Positions 49,152 to 59,904 of a DNA stretch of 64,000 nt are shown here, in pieces; the first letter of the stretch is position 1, and each line of letters opens with the position of its first letter. The notes under the pieces are model-generated. The model saw only the letters and a program-made list of their open reading frames with translations, was not told where the DNA came from and did no database searches. This DNA is from Mycobacterium mantenii. Its GTDB lineage: Bacteria > Actinomycetota > Actinomycetes > Mycobacteriales > Mycobacteriaceae. The stretch lies in contig NZ_AP022590.1 in the NCBI RefSeq assembly GCF_010731775.1, positions 62,001 through 126,000 of the forward strand. Direction: 5' to 3'. The position numbers were made by a program, and so were the translations under genes.

Positions 49152-50094
49152 CCCGGACGTTGGCGGCCAGCGCGCCGCCGATGTGGTCGGCGGCCACCAA
49201 CCGCCCGTCGAATAAGGACAGCACCCAGGTGCTGCCCTTGTGGTTGCGCGACTTGTCGGGACGCACGTCATCGCGCTCACACCACCACGCGATCAAATCC
49301 GGAATCACCTTGCCCTGAGTGCAGACAACCGGCGTGCCGTCCTGCTCGGCGATATCCAGCATTCGGTGGCGTCCGCGTTTCGCATTCTTGGCGTAGGCCT
49401 CTTCGGTGAGTGTGGGCTCGTTGTGCACGGCCACGCCCAAGTCCTCGGCAAGGGGTTCCACGGTCTGATGGCAGCGGACGCGGTCGGCCGCATACACCTG
49501 TGACGCACCGAATGCGAGTAGTTGGGGAACCAGGGCCTCGGCCTGTGCACGCCCACGTTTGTCCAGCGGCCGCTTGGCGTCGTCGCCGGAGAAACGCGAT
49601 TTGCGGCCGGCGGTGCCGTGCCGGACCACCAGCAGGCTGTGGGTATCGGCAGGCTTTTTGTTGAAGTGGCGCAATACCTTTCGGTCTTGTGTGTAGTCGA
49701 GCTTCTGCATCGCCTCGGCGATCGGCAGCCACAGCAACCTGTCCACCTCGCTGCCGGGCACGAAATCGCCGCCGGTGGCGCGCGCCGCCCAGTAATAAAC
49801 CTTTTTGACGCCCTGGTCGATCGGATAGCTCACCAAGTCCAGGCGCCTGCCGAGGATGGCGCGCTGACCCGTCTCCTCGTACACCTCGCGCACGGCGGCC
49901 ACCGGCGCGGTCTCGCCGGGGTCCACCTTGCCTTTGGGCAGTGACCAGTCGTCGTAGCGGGGGCGGTGAATGACGGCGATCTCGACGTCACCGTTATCTG
50001 CGTCACCGTGGCCGGGTCGCCACAACACCGCGCCGGCGGCATAGACGACTTTGCTTCCGGAGCGCCTAGCGGTGGACGAGTTCTGGGTCGGCAC
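49147..50094 (-). CDS. mutT1: 8-oxo-dGTP/diadenosine polyphosphate hydrolase MutT1 (Nudix + phosphatase domain)
   Basis: A 315-residue two-domain protein. The Nudix box G55-x5-E-x7-REVYEETGQ (55-77) is in the N-terminal half. A histidine-phosphatase (SixA-like) domain starts at VVRHGTAG (RHG 158-160). M. tuberculosis MutT1 sanitises 8-oxo-dGTP and hydrolyses Ap4A. GTG 50094 has GGAG 5 nt upstream. The stop lies inside the tandem-repeat unit. Same direction as ppk1, 86 bp apart. Confidence 0.92.
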   Translation of the reverse strand: MPTQNSSTARRSGSKVVYAAGAVLWRPGHGDADNGDVEIAVIHRPRYDDWSLPKGKVDPGETAPVAAVREVYEETGQRAILGRRLDLVSYPIDQGVKKVYYWAARATGGDFVPGSEVDRLLWLPIAEAMQKLDYTQDRKVLRHFNKKPADTHSLLVVRHGTAGRKSRFSGDDAKRPLDKRGRAQAEALVPQLLAFGASQVYAADRVRCHQTVEPLAEDLGVAVHNEPTLTEEAYAKNAKRGRHRMLDIAEQDGTPVVCTQGKVIPDLIAWWCERDDVRPDKSRNHKGSTWVLSLFDGRLVAADHIGGALAANVRA

Positions 50095-50180
50095 CTCAAC
50101 TCCTGCAGATCAATTCGATCAGGGTCGCACGCTCAATCGGGATGCGGCCTGGAAAGACAACCGGAAGTCACCGCACAGAG

Positions 50181-52370
50181 CTAGGGACTGCGATGGCGCT
50201 CCATCAACGATACTTGGTGGTCGCGCACGGTATGTCCTTCCTGGGGTGACGGGGTCCACTGCCCGTCGGGTCTCAATTCCCAGCAGCGGGTGGACGGATC
50301 CAGTGCAGATTTGAACAACTCGTCCAGTTGCGCGGTGAGCTTGGGGTCCTTGACCTGAGCCAGCACCTCCACCCGCCGATCGAGGTTGCGGTGCATCATG
50401 TCGGCGCTGCCGATCCAGAATTCGTTGATGTTGCGGAAATGGATGATCCGCGAATGCTCCAGGAAGCGGCCGAGAATCGAGCGGACGACGATGTTTTCGG
50501 AGTAGCCCTCGGCGCCCGGGCGCAGCGCGCAGATGCCGCGCACCACGACCTCGACCCGCACCCCCGCCTGTGACGCCCGGTAGAGGGCATCGATCACCTG
50601 CTCATCCACGAGCGCATTCATCTTGAGGCGGATTCGCCCGTTGCCGCGTTCATGGTGCGCGGCGATCTCGCGCTCGACGCGTTCGATGATGCCGGCGCGA
50701 ATTCCGTGCGGCGCCACCAGCAGATTGCGGTAGGAGACCTTACGTGAATAGCCGGTAAGCGAATTGAACAAGTCGGTGAGGTCCGCCCCAATATCGGGAT
50801 TCGCCGTCAGCAGGCCGACGTCCTCATAGAGCCGGGCGGTCTTGCTGTTGTAGTTGCCGGTTCCGATGTGGCAGTACCGCCGGATCGCAGAACCTTCGCG
50901 GCGCACCACCAAGCAGGTCTTGCAGTGCGTCTTGAGGCCGACAAGCCCGTAGACCACATGCACGCCCGCTTGCTCGAGTGCGCGCGCCCAACGGATGTTG
51001 GCCTGTTCGTCGAAGCGCGCCTTGATCTCAACGAGTGCCACAGCCTGCTTTCCGGCCTCGGCCGCTTCGATCAAAGCCCGAACGATCGGCGAATCACCGG
51101 AGGTGCGGTACAGCGTTTGTTTGATCGCCAGCACGTTGGGATCCGCCGCGGCCTGCTGAATGAAGCGCTGCACGCTGGTGGAGAACGAGTCGTAGGGGTG
51201 ATGCACCAGGACGTCGCCCTCGCGCAGCGTCGCAAAGATGCTCTTGGGAGATTCGCGGTCGGCGAAGGCGGGGTGGGTATCCGGGACGAACGCCGCGTCC
51301 TTGAGCGCCGGCCGATCCAGGTCGTAGACCTGCCACAGCGACGAAAGGTCGAGCAGGCCGGGGACTTCGATGACGTCACCGGGATGCACGTCGAGTTCGC
51401 GCAGCAACAGTTCCAGCATGCCCTCGGTCATGTCGTCGGCGATCTCGAGCCGCACCGGCGGGCCGAACCGCCGGCGCGCCAATTCCCGTTCCAGCGCCTG
51501 CAGCAGATCCTCGTCGCGGTCTTCTTCGACTTCCATGTCCGCGTTGCGGGTGATGCGGAATGCGTGATGCTCCACGATTTCCATGCCCGGGAAGAGAAGA
51601 GGAAGGAAAGCCGCGATCAGTTCTTCCATCGGCAGGTAGCGCACGATGGTCCGCCCCGAGCCGTCGGCGCTGTTGATGGCGGCGAGTTCGACGAAGCGAT
51701 CGACGTTGTTGGGCACCTTGACTCGAGCGAAGTGCTGGCCACCGTCCTCGGTCTGACGCACCATGACCGCCAGGTTCAGGCTCAGCCCGCTGACGAACGG
51801 GAACGGGTGCGCGGGATCGACGGCCAGTGGCGTCAGAACGGGGAAGACCTGTTCGGTGAAATAGCTCGACAATTCGTCGCGCTCGGCCGGATCGAGATCG
51901 GCCCACGTGACGATGTGGATGCCTTCCTCGGCGAGCGCCGGCCGCACCGAATCGAGGAACACCCGCGCGTGCCGGGTGGCGATCCGCTGAGTCTGTTCCC
52001 CGATGAGGGCAAGCTGCTTGCGCGGCGTCAAACCGTCGGCGGAGCGGACGGACAATCCCATCTCGTCACGGCGTTTGAGGCCGGCGACGCGCACCATATA
52101 GAACTCGTCGAGGTTGGAAGCGAAGATCGCCAGGAACTTCGCGCGTTCCAGCAGCGGCAACGAGCTGTCGTCGGCCAGCGCCAACACGCGGGCGTTGAAG
52201 TCCAGCCAGCTCAGTTCCCGGTTGAGGTAACGGTCCTCCGGCAGATCGGTCAGCGCGGCCTGGGTCGCAGCCGGTGGTGCTGCCACGGCCGAGTCGCCTG
52301 AATGCCACAAATTCTCGTCGGGTCGCGCCTCAGCTTCGATTTCGGTCACCCTGCGATCATTGCTCATCAC
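50181..52370 (-). CDS. ppk1: Polyphosphate kinase 1
   Basis: A 729-residue PPK1 that polymerises the gamma-phosphate of ATP into polyphosphate. It has [15 protein letters not shown] at the N-terminal domain, and the C-terminal PLD-like domains contain the autophosphorylated His in [13 protein letters not shown]. Polyphosphate signals stress in mycobacteria via SigE and RelA. Start may be GTG 52370 or the next codon ATG 52367. Tandem with mutT1. Confidence 0.95.
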   Translation of the reverse strand: MMSNDRRVTEIEAEARPDENLWHSGDSAVAAPPAATQAALTDLPEDRYLNRELSWLDFNARVLALADDSSLPLLERAKFLAIFASNLDEFYMVRVAGLKRRDEMGLSVRSADGLTPRKQLALIGEQTQRIATRHARVFLDSVRPALAEEGIHIVTWADLDPAERDELSSYFTEQVFPVLTPLAVDPAHPFPFVSGLSLNLAVMVRQTEDGGQHFARVKVPNNVDRFVELAAINSADGSGRTIVRYLPMEELIAAFLPLLFPGMEIVEHHAFRITRNADMEVEEDRDEDLLQALERELARRRFGPPVRLEIADDMTEGMLELLLRELDVHPGDVIEVPGLLDLSSLWQVYDLDRPALKDAAFVPDTHPAFADRESPKSIFATLREGDVLVHHPYDSFSTSVQRFIQQAAADPNVLAIKQTLYRTSGDSPIVRALIEAAEAGKQAVALVEIKARFDEQANIRWARALEQAGVHVVYGLVGLKTHCKTCLVVRREGSAIRRYCHIGTGNYNSKTARLYEDVGLLTANPDIGADLTDLFNSLTGYSRKVSYRNLLVAPHGIRAGIIERVEREIAAHHERGNGRIRLKMNALVDEQVIDALYRASQAGVRVEVVVRGICALRPGAEGYSENIVVRSILGRFLEHSRIIHFRNINEFWIGSADMMHRNLDRRVEVLAQVKDPKLTAQLDELFKSALDPSTRCWELRPDGQWTPSPQEGHTVRDHQVSLMERHRSP

Positions 52371-52457
52371 GCGCGGGTGCTGCTAGCGCTCGGGGGACAT
52401 CCATTCGCCGTTGGGATGACGTTCACCCACCGGACAGCTTGCCCGCGGTGATCGACA

Positions 52458-53126
<669 letters not shown>

Positions 53127-53286
53127 TCATCCTGCCAGCGAGGCCGCGCCGATCGCGCGCGAGCCAGGGCGATCGCGCCGTGCGCCCCGAACACGCTGGC
53201 TCGCGTGACGCCCGGTCCGTCGCTGATCTAGGGTGTAGCGGCTGCACGCGCCGCGTGAGCGACACCGACCACGGAGGGGGTGGTAC

Positions 53287-54321
53287 ATGACCAGCACGTC
53301 ATCGGGTGCCGTCACGGTCATGGGTGCCGGCGCGTGGGGCACGGCGCTGGCCAAGGTGCTGGTCGACGCGGGCGGGCCGGACACGGCCGTCACGCTGTGG
53401 GCCCGCAGGCCCGAGCTCGCCGAGCGCATCAACTCCACCCGATACAACCCCGACTACCTGCCCGGCACGCTGCTGCCGCCGGGCATCCGCGCCACCGCCG
53501 ACGCCGCCGATGCCCTGCGCGACGCGTCAACGGTGCTGCTGGGCGTGCCGGCGCAGACGATGCGCGGCAACCTCGAGCGCTGGGCGCCGCTGCTTCGCGC
53601 GCGCGCGACCCTGGTCAGCCTGGCCAAGGGCATCGAGCTGGGCACCTTGATGCGGATGAGTCAGGTCATCGTCTCGGTCACGGGTGTCGACCCGTCTCAG
53701 GTCGCGGTGATCTCGGGCCCGAACCTGGCCAGCGAGATCGCCGAATGCCAGCCCGCCGCCACCGTGGTCGCGTGCAGCGACTCGGGCCGGGCCGTCGCCC
53801 TGCAGCGCATGCTGAACAGCGGATACTTCCGGCCCTACACCAACAGCGACGTGGTCGGCACCGAGATCGGCGGGGCCTGCAAGAACATCATCGCCCTGGC
53901 TTGCGGGATGGCGGTCGGTGTCGGGCTGGGCGAGAACACCACGGCGGCGATCATCACCCGCGGCCTCGCCGAGATCATGCGACTGGGCATCGCGCTCGGC
54001 GCCAAGGCTGCGACGCTGGCCGGGCTGGCCGGGGTGGGAGATTTGGTGGCCACCTGCAGCTCGCCGCATTCGCGCAACCGGTCCCTGGGCGAACGGCTGG
54101 GCCGGGGAGCGACCATTCAGTCGGTGCTGGCCCGCACGCCCGACGGCGGCGACGGGCACGTCGTCGAGGGCGTGACGTCCTGCGAGTCGGTGCTTGCGCT
54201 GGCCGCCAGCTACGACGTCGAAATGCCCCTCACCGACGCCGTGCACCGGGTCTGTCACAAGGGGCTGTCGGTCGACGAGGCGATAGCCCTGCTCCTGGGC
54301 CGCAGCACCAAGCCCGAGTGA
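53287..54321 (+). CDS. gpsA: Glycerol-3-phosphate dehydrogenase [NAD(P)+]
   Basis: A 344-residue Gps[16 protein letters not shown] as dinucleotide loop, then [10 protein letters not shown] and the catalytic Lys in [17 protein letters not shown]. It makes sn-glycerol 3-phosphate from dihydroxyacetone phosphate for phospholipids. ATG 53287 with GGAGGGGG upstream; a TAGGGT about 55 bp before could be its -10 box. ddlA follows in the same direction after 80 bp. Confidence 0.94.
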   Translation: MTSTSSGAVTVMGAGAWGTALAKVLVDAGGPDTAVTLWARRPELAERINSTRYNPDYLPGTLLPPGIRATADAADALRDASTVLLGVPAQTMRGNLERWAPLLRARATLVSLAKGIELGTLMRMSQVIVSVTGVDPSQVAVISGPNLASEIAECQPAATVVACSDSGRAVALQRMLNSGYFRPYTNSDVVGTEIGGACKNIIALACGMAVGVGLGENTTAAIITRGLAEIMRLGIALGAKAATLAGLAGVGDLVATCSSPHSRNRSLGERLGRGATIQSVLARTPDGGDGHVVEGVTSCESVLALAASYDVEMPLTDAVHRVCHKGLSVDEAIALLLGRSTKPE

Positions 54322-54401
54322 CCGGCGCCTATACGTGAAAAGGCCAGGCGAAGGCCCGCCACCCGACCGGACCGGGTGCCACCCGGTAGCCTCTTGAGAT
54401 T

Positions 54402-55547
54402 GTGAATGCCAGCAAACCGTCGGCGCCGCACCCCAGCTCACGGGGCGGCGATCGGGTGCGCGTCGCCGTCGTTTTCGGCGGGCGCAGCAACGAGCACGCC
54501 ATCTCGTGCGTCTCGGCGGGCAGTATTCTGCGCAACCTGGACGCGGAGCGGTTCGACGTGGTGTCGATCGGCATCACTCCGGAGGGTTCGTGGGTGCTCA
54601 CCGACGGCGACCCGGCCGCGCTGGCGATCACCGACCGGCGGCTGCCCGAAGTGACCGCCGATTCGGGAACCGAACTGGCGCTGCCGGCCGACCCGCGGCG
54701 CAGCGGCCAGTTGGTGTCTCTCGCGCCCGGGGCCAGTGAGGTCCTGGCGTCGGTCGACGTGGTTTTTCCGGTGCTGCACGGGCCCTACGGGGAGGACGGC
54801 ACGATTCAGGGTCTGCTGGAACTCGCCGGTGTGCCCTATGTGGGGGCGGGCGTGCTGGCCAGCGCGGCCGGCATGGACAAGGAGTTCACCAAGAAACTGT
54901 TCGCCGCCGAAGGGCTGCCGGTCGGCGACTACGCGGTGCTGCGCCCGTCGCGCTCGAGGCTGCGGCCCGAGGAGTGCGAGCGGCTGGCCCTGCCGGTGTT
55001 CGTCAAACCCGCGCGGGGCGGCTCATCGATCGGCGTAAGCCGGGTATCGAGCTGGGATGAGCTGGACGCCGCCGTCGCCACCGCGCGCCGGCATGACCCG
55101 AAAGTCATTGTTGAGGCGGCGATCGTCGGCCGTGAGCTGGAGTGCGGCGTGCTCGAAATGCCCGACGGCACAGTGAAAGCCAGCACGGTGGGCGAGATCC
55201 GGGTGGCCGGCGTGCGCGGGCGTGAGGATTCGTTCTACGACTTTTCCACCAAATACCTCGATGACGCAGCCGAGTTGGATGTGCCGGCCAAGGTGGACGA
55301 CGAAATCGCCAATGCTGTACGCGAATTGGCGGTCCGGGCATTCAAGGCCATCGACTGCCAAGGGCTGGCCCGGGTGGACTTCTTTCTGACCGAGGCCGGG
55401 CCGGTGCTCAACGAGATCAACACGATGCCGGGATTCACCACGATCTCGATGTACCCGCGGATGTGGGCGGCCACCGGCGTGGATTACGCGACCTTGCTGG
55501 CGACGATGGTCGAGACCGCGTTGGCCCGCGGTGTGGGCCTACGTTAG
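54402..55547 (+). CDS. ddlA: D-alanine--D-alanine ligase
   Basis: A 381-residue ATP-grasp ligase forming the D-Ala-D-Ala end of peptidoglycan. It carries [61 protein letters not shown] and the C-terminal [17 protein letters not shown]. It is the target of D-cycloserine. GTG start 54402; a TAGCCT box ends 9 nt upstream, suggesting a leaderless transcript. Confidence 0.95.
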   Translation: MNASKPSAPHPSSRGGDRVRVAVVFGGRSNEHAISCVSAGSILRNLDAERFDVVSIGITPEGSWVLTDGDPAALAITDRRLPEVTADSGTELALPADPRRSGQLVSLAPGASEVLASVDVVFPVLHGPYGEDGTIQGLLELAGVPYVGAGVLASAAGMDKEFTKKLFAAEGLPVGDYAVLRPSRSRLRPEECERLALPVFVKPARGGSSIGVSRVSSWDELDAAVATARRHDPKVIVEAAIVGRELECGVLEMPDGTVKASTVGEIRVAGVRGREDSFYDFSTKYLDDAAELDVPAKVDDEIANAVRELAVRAFKAIDCQGLARVDFFLTEAGPVLNEINTMPGFTTISMYPRMWAATGVDYATLLATMVETALARGVGLR

Positions 55548-55552
55548 TGGTG

Positions 55553-55578
55553 ATCGCAAGCGCGGCGTAGCCGGGCGC
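55553..55578 (+). repeat. Dispersed copy of the 26-bp hupB-mutT1 repeat core
   Basis: 26 bp identical to segments starting at 48962 and 49069 (core TCGCAAGCGCGGCGTAGCC), located just after the ddlA stop. The flanking bases remain similar for another dozen positions. Confidence 0.75.
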
Positions 55579-55595
55579 GGCGGGTCGCCGGACCG

Positions 55596-56156
55596 CTAAC
55601 GAGGCCGGCCGGGGTCGATGGGTGCGGGCGGGATGCTGTGGTCGATCGCTTCGGACAGCTGCTGAATCGGCGTCGGGCCCGACCCGGTCGGCAGGGTGAG
55701 CGCCACGTACACCGGGCGGTCCACCGTGTACCAGGTGGATCTGCCCGCGTCACCGGCGGATTGCTGTTCGGAACGCACCTGGAACCACTGCACCCGATCG
55801 ACGACCTGGATCGGCGAGCCGAGGACGAACTCGGCCGGGCGGTCCAGCCCGCAGCGCAGTACCACCGGGTCACTGTCCGGCCCGGTCCGCCAGGCGGCGG
55901 CGCCGTGCGGTGCCGGCTGCTCGATCGGCGCGCGCTGGTAGTCCCCGAGCCGCTGCGGCAGCGCGCCCATCAGCGCACGGCATCCGGCGCCGTCGGCCTG
56001 CGGCGCCGGGACCTCGGGAACCGCGACCGAGTGCGGGTGCGCGGCGCGGGTTGCCGCGATGACCAGGATCACGCCGATCGTCGCGACGGCCAGCGCGATC
56101 GCGACGATGATCAGTACCCGCGGCGGTCCGCCATCGGCGTCCGATTCGGTAGCCAC
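55596..56156 (-). CDS. DUF3515 membrane-anchored protein (Rv2980-like)
   Basis: A 186-residue protein with one N-terminal transmembrane helix (about 14-36) and an exported domain with two cysteines (GCRALM, LRCGLD) and VQWFQVRSEQQ. It matches the DUF3515 family; function unknown. Start: the GTG at 56156 lies 9 nt after AGGAGG; GTG 56162 is only 3 nt from it. Convergent with ddlA, divergent from thiL. Confidence 0.83.
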   Translation of the reverse strand: MATESDADGGPPRVLIIVAIALAVATIGVILVIAATRAAHPHSVAVPEVPAPQADGAGCRALMGALPQRLGDYQRAPIEQPAPHGAAAWRTGPDSDPVVLRCGLDRPAEFVLGSPIQVVDRVQWFQVRSEQQSAGDAGRSTWYTVDRPVYVALTLPTGSGPTPIQQLSEAIDHSIPPAPIDPGRPR

Positions 56157-56363
56157 GGCCACGCACCTCCTTTCTCCGCTAACCACTATCGCTCTCATTT
56201 ACCCGGGTGCCAATTTTTTCCCGGGCCGAAAAGGGCTCGCTCCGCCGCGGGGTTCTACACTGGCGCGGTCCGTTCCGCGGGCGTGAACCTATCGTGGCCT
56301 GCCGGGGGCGTACCGCGCCGTCCCGTGGTCCGCACCGGACCACGCCGCGCCGAAGGAGGTGGC

Positions 56364-57323
56364 GTGCAAGACGAATCGGGTGAGACGCCGTCGCTGGGGC
56401 AACTCGGTGAGTTCGCCGTGATCGATCGCCTGGTGCGGGGTCGCGAGCAGCCTCCCGCCGTCGTGCTCGGGCCGGGCGACGACGCCGCCCTGGTGTCGAC
56501 CGGCGACGGCCGCGCCCTGGTGTCGACCGACATGCTCGTGCAGGATCGGCACTTCCGGCTGGACTGGTCGACGCCGCACGACGTCGGTCGCAAGGCGATC
56601 GCCCAGAACGCCGCGGATGTCGAGGCGATGGGCGGGCGGCCCACGGCTTTCGTGGTTGCCTTTGGTGCGCCCGAGGATACGCCGGCGCAGGCGGTGGACG
56701 CGCTGGTCGACGGGATGTGGGACGAGGCGCACCGGGTCGGCGCCGGCATCGCCGGCGGTGACCTGGTCCACTGCCCGCAGTGGGTCATCTCGGTGACGGT
56801 GCTGGGCGACCTGGACGGGCGCGCACCGGTGCGGCGATCGGGCGCGAAGCCCGGCGGGCTGATCGCCGTCGCCGGGGAGCTGGGTCGCTCGGCAGCCGGT
56901 TTTTCTCTGTGGCGCAACGGGATTCCCGGCTTCGATGAGCTGCGGCGCCGGCATGTGGTGCCGGAGCCGCCCTATGGTCAGGGTGCGGTCGCCGCAGCCG
57001 CGGGTGCGCAGGCGATGATCGATGTCTCCGACGGCCTGATCGCCGACCTGCGCCATGTCGCCGAGGCGTCCGGGGTGGGCATGGATCTGTCCGCGGCGGC
57101 GCTGGGCGCGGACCGCGATGCGCTTGCCGGGGCCGCGGCCGCCGTCGGCGCCGATCCCTGGCCGTGGGTGCTGGGGGGTGGGGAGGACCACGCCCTGGTG
57201 GCGTGTTTCGCCGGTCCCGCGCCGCCCGGTTGGCGCATCATCGGGCGGGTTCTCGACGGGCCGGCCCGGGTGCTCGTCGACGATCGGGAGTGGAGCGGCT
57301 ACGCGGGCTGGCAGTCGTATTAG
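56364..57323 (+). CDS. thiL: Thiamine-monophosphate kinase
   Basis: A 319-residue ThiL that phosphorylates TMP to the cofactor thiamine diphosphate. It has GPGDDAALVS, STDMLVQDRHFRLDW, AQNAADVEAMGG and IDVSDGLIADLRHVA, the metal/ATP aspartates of the PurM-like fold. GTG 56364 has AAGGAGG (56353-56359) just upstream; longer in-frame readings run antisense over the DUF3515 gene and are rejected. Confidence 0.93.
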   Translation: MQDESGETPSLGQLGEFAVIDRLVRGREQPPAVVLGPGDDAALVSTGDGRALVSTDMLVQDRHFRLDWSTPHDVGRKAIAQNAADVEAMGGRPTAFVVAFGAPEDTPAQAVDALVDGMWDEAHRVGAGIAGGDLVHCPQWVISVTVLGDLDGRAPVRRSGAKPGGLIAVAGELGRSAAGFSLWRNGIPGFDELRRRHVVPEPPYGQGAVAAAAGAQAMIDVSDGLIADLRHVAEASGVGMDLSAAALGADRDALAGAAAAVGADPWPWVLGGGEDHALVACFAGPAPPGWRIIGRVLDGPARVLVDDREWSGYAGWQSY

Positions 57324-57332
57324 GGTGACGCA

Positions 57333-57365
57333 GTGACCGTTTACGCGATCGCGAAGAGCCGATGA
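57333..57365 (+). CDS. Possible 10-codon upstream ORF of ung
   Basis: GTG to TGA, 10 codons ([10 protein letters not shown]), in the thiL-ung gap. Its TGA overlaps both ATG codons of ung. It could couple ung translation to a short leader, but it has no known relative and a weak ribosome-binding site. Confidence 0.2.
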   Translation: MTVYAIAKSR

Positions 57366-58048
57366 TGACCGCGCGTCCGTTGGTTGAACTGGTCGAGCCG
57401 GGTTGGGCGAGTGCGCTGCAGCCGGTGGCCGGCCAGGTGGCAGAGATGGGGCAGTTCCTGCGCGACGAGATCGCGGCCGGGCGTCGGTATTTGCCGGCCG
57501 GGCCGAACGTGTTGCGCGCCTTCTCCTATCCCTTCGACGACGTCAGGGTGCTGATCGTCGGGCAGGACCCGTACCCGACGCCCGGACACGCTGTGGGCCT
57601 GAGTTTTTCGGTGGCGCCCGAGGTCCAGCCGCTGCCGCGCAGCCTGGCCAACATCTTCCAGGAGTACGCCGCGGACCTGGGTCATCCGCAGCCCTCGTGC
57701 GGCGACCTGACGCCCTGGGCGCAGCGCGGCGTGCTGTTGCTGAACAGGGTGCTCACGGTGCGCCCCAGTAATCCCGCCTCGCATCGCGGCAAAGGCTGGG
57801 AGGCGGTGACCGAGTGCGCCATCCGGGCGTTGACCCAGCGATCGCGTCCCCTGGTGGCGATCCTGTGGGGCCGTGACGCCTCGACGCTCAAACCGATTCT
57901 CGCCCAAGGGAATTGCGTCGCCATCGAGTCGCCGCACCCCTCGCCGCTGTCGGCGTCGCGCGGATTCTTCGGTTCGCGTCCGTTCAGCCGCGCCAACGAA
58001 CTGCTGGCCGGAATGGGGGCCGACGCGATCGATTGGCGCCTGCCGTGA
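57362..58048 (+). CDS. ung: Uracil-DNA glycosylase
   Basis: A 228-residue family 1 UDG. The catalytic Asp69 is in [20 protein letters not shown] is the uracil-pocket segment, and [18 protein letters not shown] contains the catalytic His. It excises uracil from deaminated cytosine, important in a GC-rich genome. Start ATG 57362 or 57365. The oxidoreductase gene overlaps its stop (GTGA). Confidence 0.95.
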   Translation: MMTARPLVELVEPGWASALQPVAGQVAEMGQFLRDEIAAGRRYLPAGPNVLRAFSYPFDDVRVLIVGQDPYPTPGHAVGLSFSVAPEVQPLPRSLANIFQEYAADLGHPQPSCGDLTPWAQRGVLLLNRVLTVRPSNPASHRGKGWEAVTECAIRALTQRSRPLVAILWGRDASTLKPILAQGNCVAIESPHPSPLSASRGFFGSRPFSRANELLAGMGADAIDWRLP

Positions 58049-58986
58049 CCGAGATGATGACCGCGCTGCGGGCGCACCGGCGGGGCGGCCCGGAGCAGCT
58101 GGTGCTCGAACGGGCCCCGCGGCCGGTGCCGGCCGCGGGCGAGGTCTTGGTGGCCGTGCACGCGGCCGGGATCACCTTCGACGAGCTGACGTGGGAGGAG
58201 ACCTGGACCCGCGACGGTGCCAGCCGCGTCCCGGTGATTCCGTCACACGAGGTATCGGGTGTGGTCACAGCGGTTGCCGGCGACGTCACGGATTTCGCGC
58301 CCGGCGCCGAGGTGTACGGGTTGATCGGCTTCGACCGCGACGGCGCGGCGGCCGATTTCGTCGCGGTACCGGCGGCCGACCTGGCGACCAAGCCCTCGAC
58401 CGTTTCGCACGCCGCCGCCGCCGCGCTGCCGCTGGCCGGCCTGACCGCCCTGCAGGCCCTGGTTGACCACGCCGCCGTGCAACCGGGTGAGACCGTGCTG
58501 GTGCACGGGGGTGCCGGGGGAGTGGGCCTGTTGACGGTTCAGCTGGCCGCGCTGCTGGGTGCCCAGGTGACCGCCACGGTGCGCAACGACACCACCAACC
58601 TTCTTCGTGGGTGCGGCGCGCAGCGGGTGATCGACGTGCGCACCGAGGCGTTCGACGAAACAGGTGCCGGCTACGACGTCGTCATCGACACGGTCGGCGG
58701 CCAGACGCTGGAACGCTCCTATGGCGTGCTGCGCCGCGGCGGCCGCCTTGTCACCCTGTCGGCACCGCCTCCCGCGGGCAGGGCCGACGAGTTCGGGGTC
58801 AGCGCAACCTTCTTCATCGTCACGCCGAACCGGGATCAGCTTGACGAACTTGCCGCGTTGGTCGACAGCGACCGGTTGCACGTCGCGATCGCCCAGACAT
58901 TCGCGCTCGACGAGGGTCGGGAAGCGTTCGAAAGCCGGGAGAGCGGCAGGCGCGCCGGCAAGACGGTCCTCATCGTGCGGGACTGA
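58045..58986 (+). CDS. Zinc-independent alcohol dehydrogenase / quinone oxidoreductase (MDR)
   Basis: A 313-residue MDR protein. A GroES-like N-terminal domain ([12 protein letters not shown]) is followed by a Rossmann domain with [21 protein letters not shown]. It lacks the zinc-binding cysteines of classical ADHs, so it is a quinone-oxidoreductase type; substrate unknown. GTG 58045 overlaps the ung TGA; ATG 58054 is an alternative. It begins the stretch where I no longer recall M. tuberculosis synteny. Confidence 0.85.
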   Translation: MTEMMTALRAHRRGGPEQLVLERAPRPVPAAGEVLVAVHAAGITFDELTWEETWTRDGASRVPVIPSHEVSGVVTAVAGDVTDFAPGAEVYGLIGFDRDGAAADFVAVPAADLATKPSTVSHAAAAALPLAGLTALQALVDHAAVQPGETVLVHGGAGGVGLLTVQLAALLGAQVTATVRNDTTNLLRGCGAQRVIDVRTEAFDETGAGYDVVIDTVGGQTLERSYGVLRRGGRLVTLSAPPPAGRADEFGVSATFFIVTPNRDQLDELAALVDSDRLHVAIAQTFALDEGREAFESRESGRRAGKTVLIVRD

Positions 58987-59071
58987 CCGGGCTTACCGCC
59001 TTCGGGACGTAAACCTGGCACACGCGCCGCGGCGTGTTGTGTGCGTCGGTTACGTGTCGCGGCAACCGACG

Positions 59072-59902
59072 TCACGACGCCGGGAAATTGACGTCCTTCG
59101 TGACGGCCTTCCACTCTTCGATCGACGCCGACATCGCAGCGATCTTGTCCCGCATGGCCTTCAGCACGTCCCGACCCAGCAGCAGTCGCAGCGGCGGTTC
59201 CTCGAGCGTGGTCACCATGAGCACCGCTTCGGCGACCTTGCGCGGGTCGCCGGGCAGGTGATCGGCGAATTGCTTGATCAGGTCCTTGCGCGCCGCCACG
59301 TCGGCGTAGTCGGCGATCGGGCTGCCCGATTCCTTCATTGACCGCGTCGCCCAGTCGGTGCGGAAGGCGCCAGGCTCGACCGCGGTCACCTTGATGCCCA
59401 GCGGGCGCACTTCGGCGGCCAGCGCTTCGGTCACCGCCTCCAGCGCGAACTTGGTCGACGAGTAATAGGCATTGGGCGGGTTGGCCACCAGACCGGTCAT
59501 CGACGAAATGTTGATGATGTGCCCCGACCCGCGTGCGCGCATGGCCGGCAGCACCGCCTTGATCATATCGACCGCACCGAAATAGTTGACGTCGAACAAC
59601 TTTCGCACCTCGGCGTCCTCGCCCTCTTCGACCGAGGACAGGTAACCATGACCGGCGTTGTTCACCAGGACGTCGATGCCGCCGAATGCATCGTCGGCCG
59701 CGGCCACCGCGGCCGCGATCTGGGCGGAGTCGGTCACGTCGAGGGCGACAGGCACGGCCCGATCCCCGAATTCGTCGGCGATATCGGTGACCGCCTCGGC
59801 CCGCCGGGCGGTCACCACCACGCTGTGGCCGGCTTCCAGTGCGGCGCGCGCGATCTCGCGACCAAAGCCCGTGGAGCATCCCGTGATCAGCCAGCGCGAC
59901 AT
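59072..59902 (-). CDS. Short-chain dehydrogenase/reductase
   Basis: A 276-residue classical SDR: TGCSTGFG (8-15), NNAGHG (91-96), Ser134, Y147-SST-K151. It is similar in layout to oxidoreductases acting on steroids, retinoids or lipids; substrate unknown. Last gene of the minus-strand operon SnoaL, sulfotransferase, DUF1214, SDR; only 2 bp separate it from the DUF1214 gene. The 85 bp between its stop and the MDR gene hold no gene. Confidence 0.88.
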   Translation of the reverse strand: MSRWLITGCSTGFGREIARAALEAGHSVVVTARRAEAVTDIADEFGDRAVPVALDVTDSAQIAAAVAAADDAFGGIDVLVNNAGHGYLSSVEEGEDAEVRKLFDVNYFGAVDMIKAVLPAMRARGSGHIINISSMTGLVANPPNAYYSSTKFALEAVTEALAAEVRPLGIKVTAVEPGAFRTDWATRSMKESGSPIADYADVAARKDLIKQFADHLPGDPRKVAEAVLMVTTLEEPPLRLLLGRDVLKAMRDKIAAMSASIEEWKAVTKDVNFPAS

Positions 59903-59904
59903 CG

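Noticed and set aside
50868..52301. 477-codon open frame antisense to ppk1
   Set aside because: ppk1 is unambiguous on the minus strand; the antisense translation is H/R/Q-rich without domain features.
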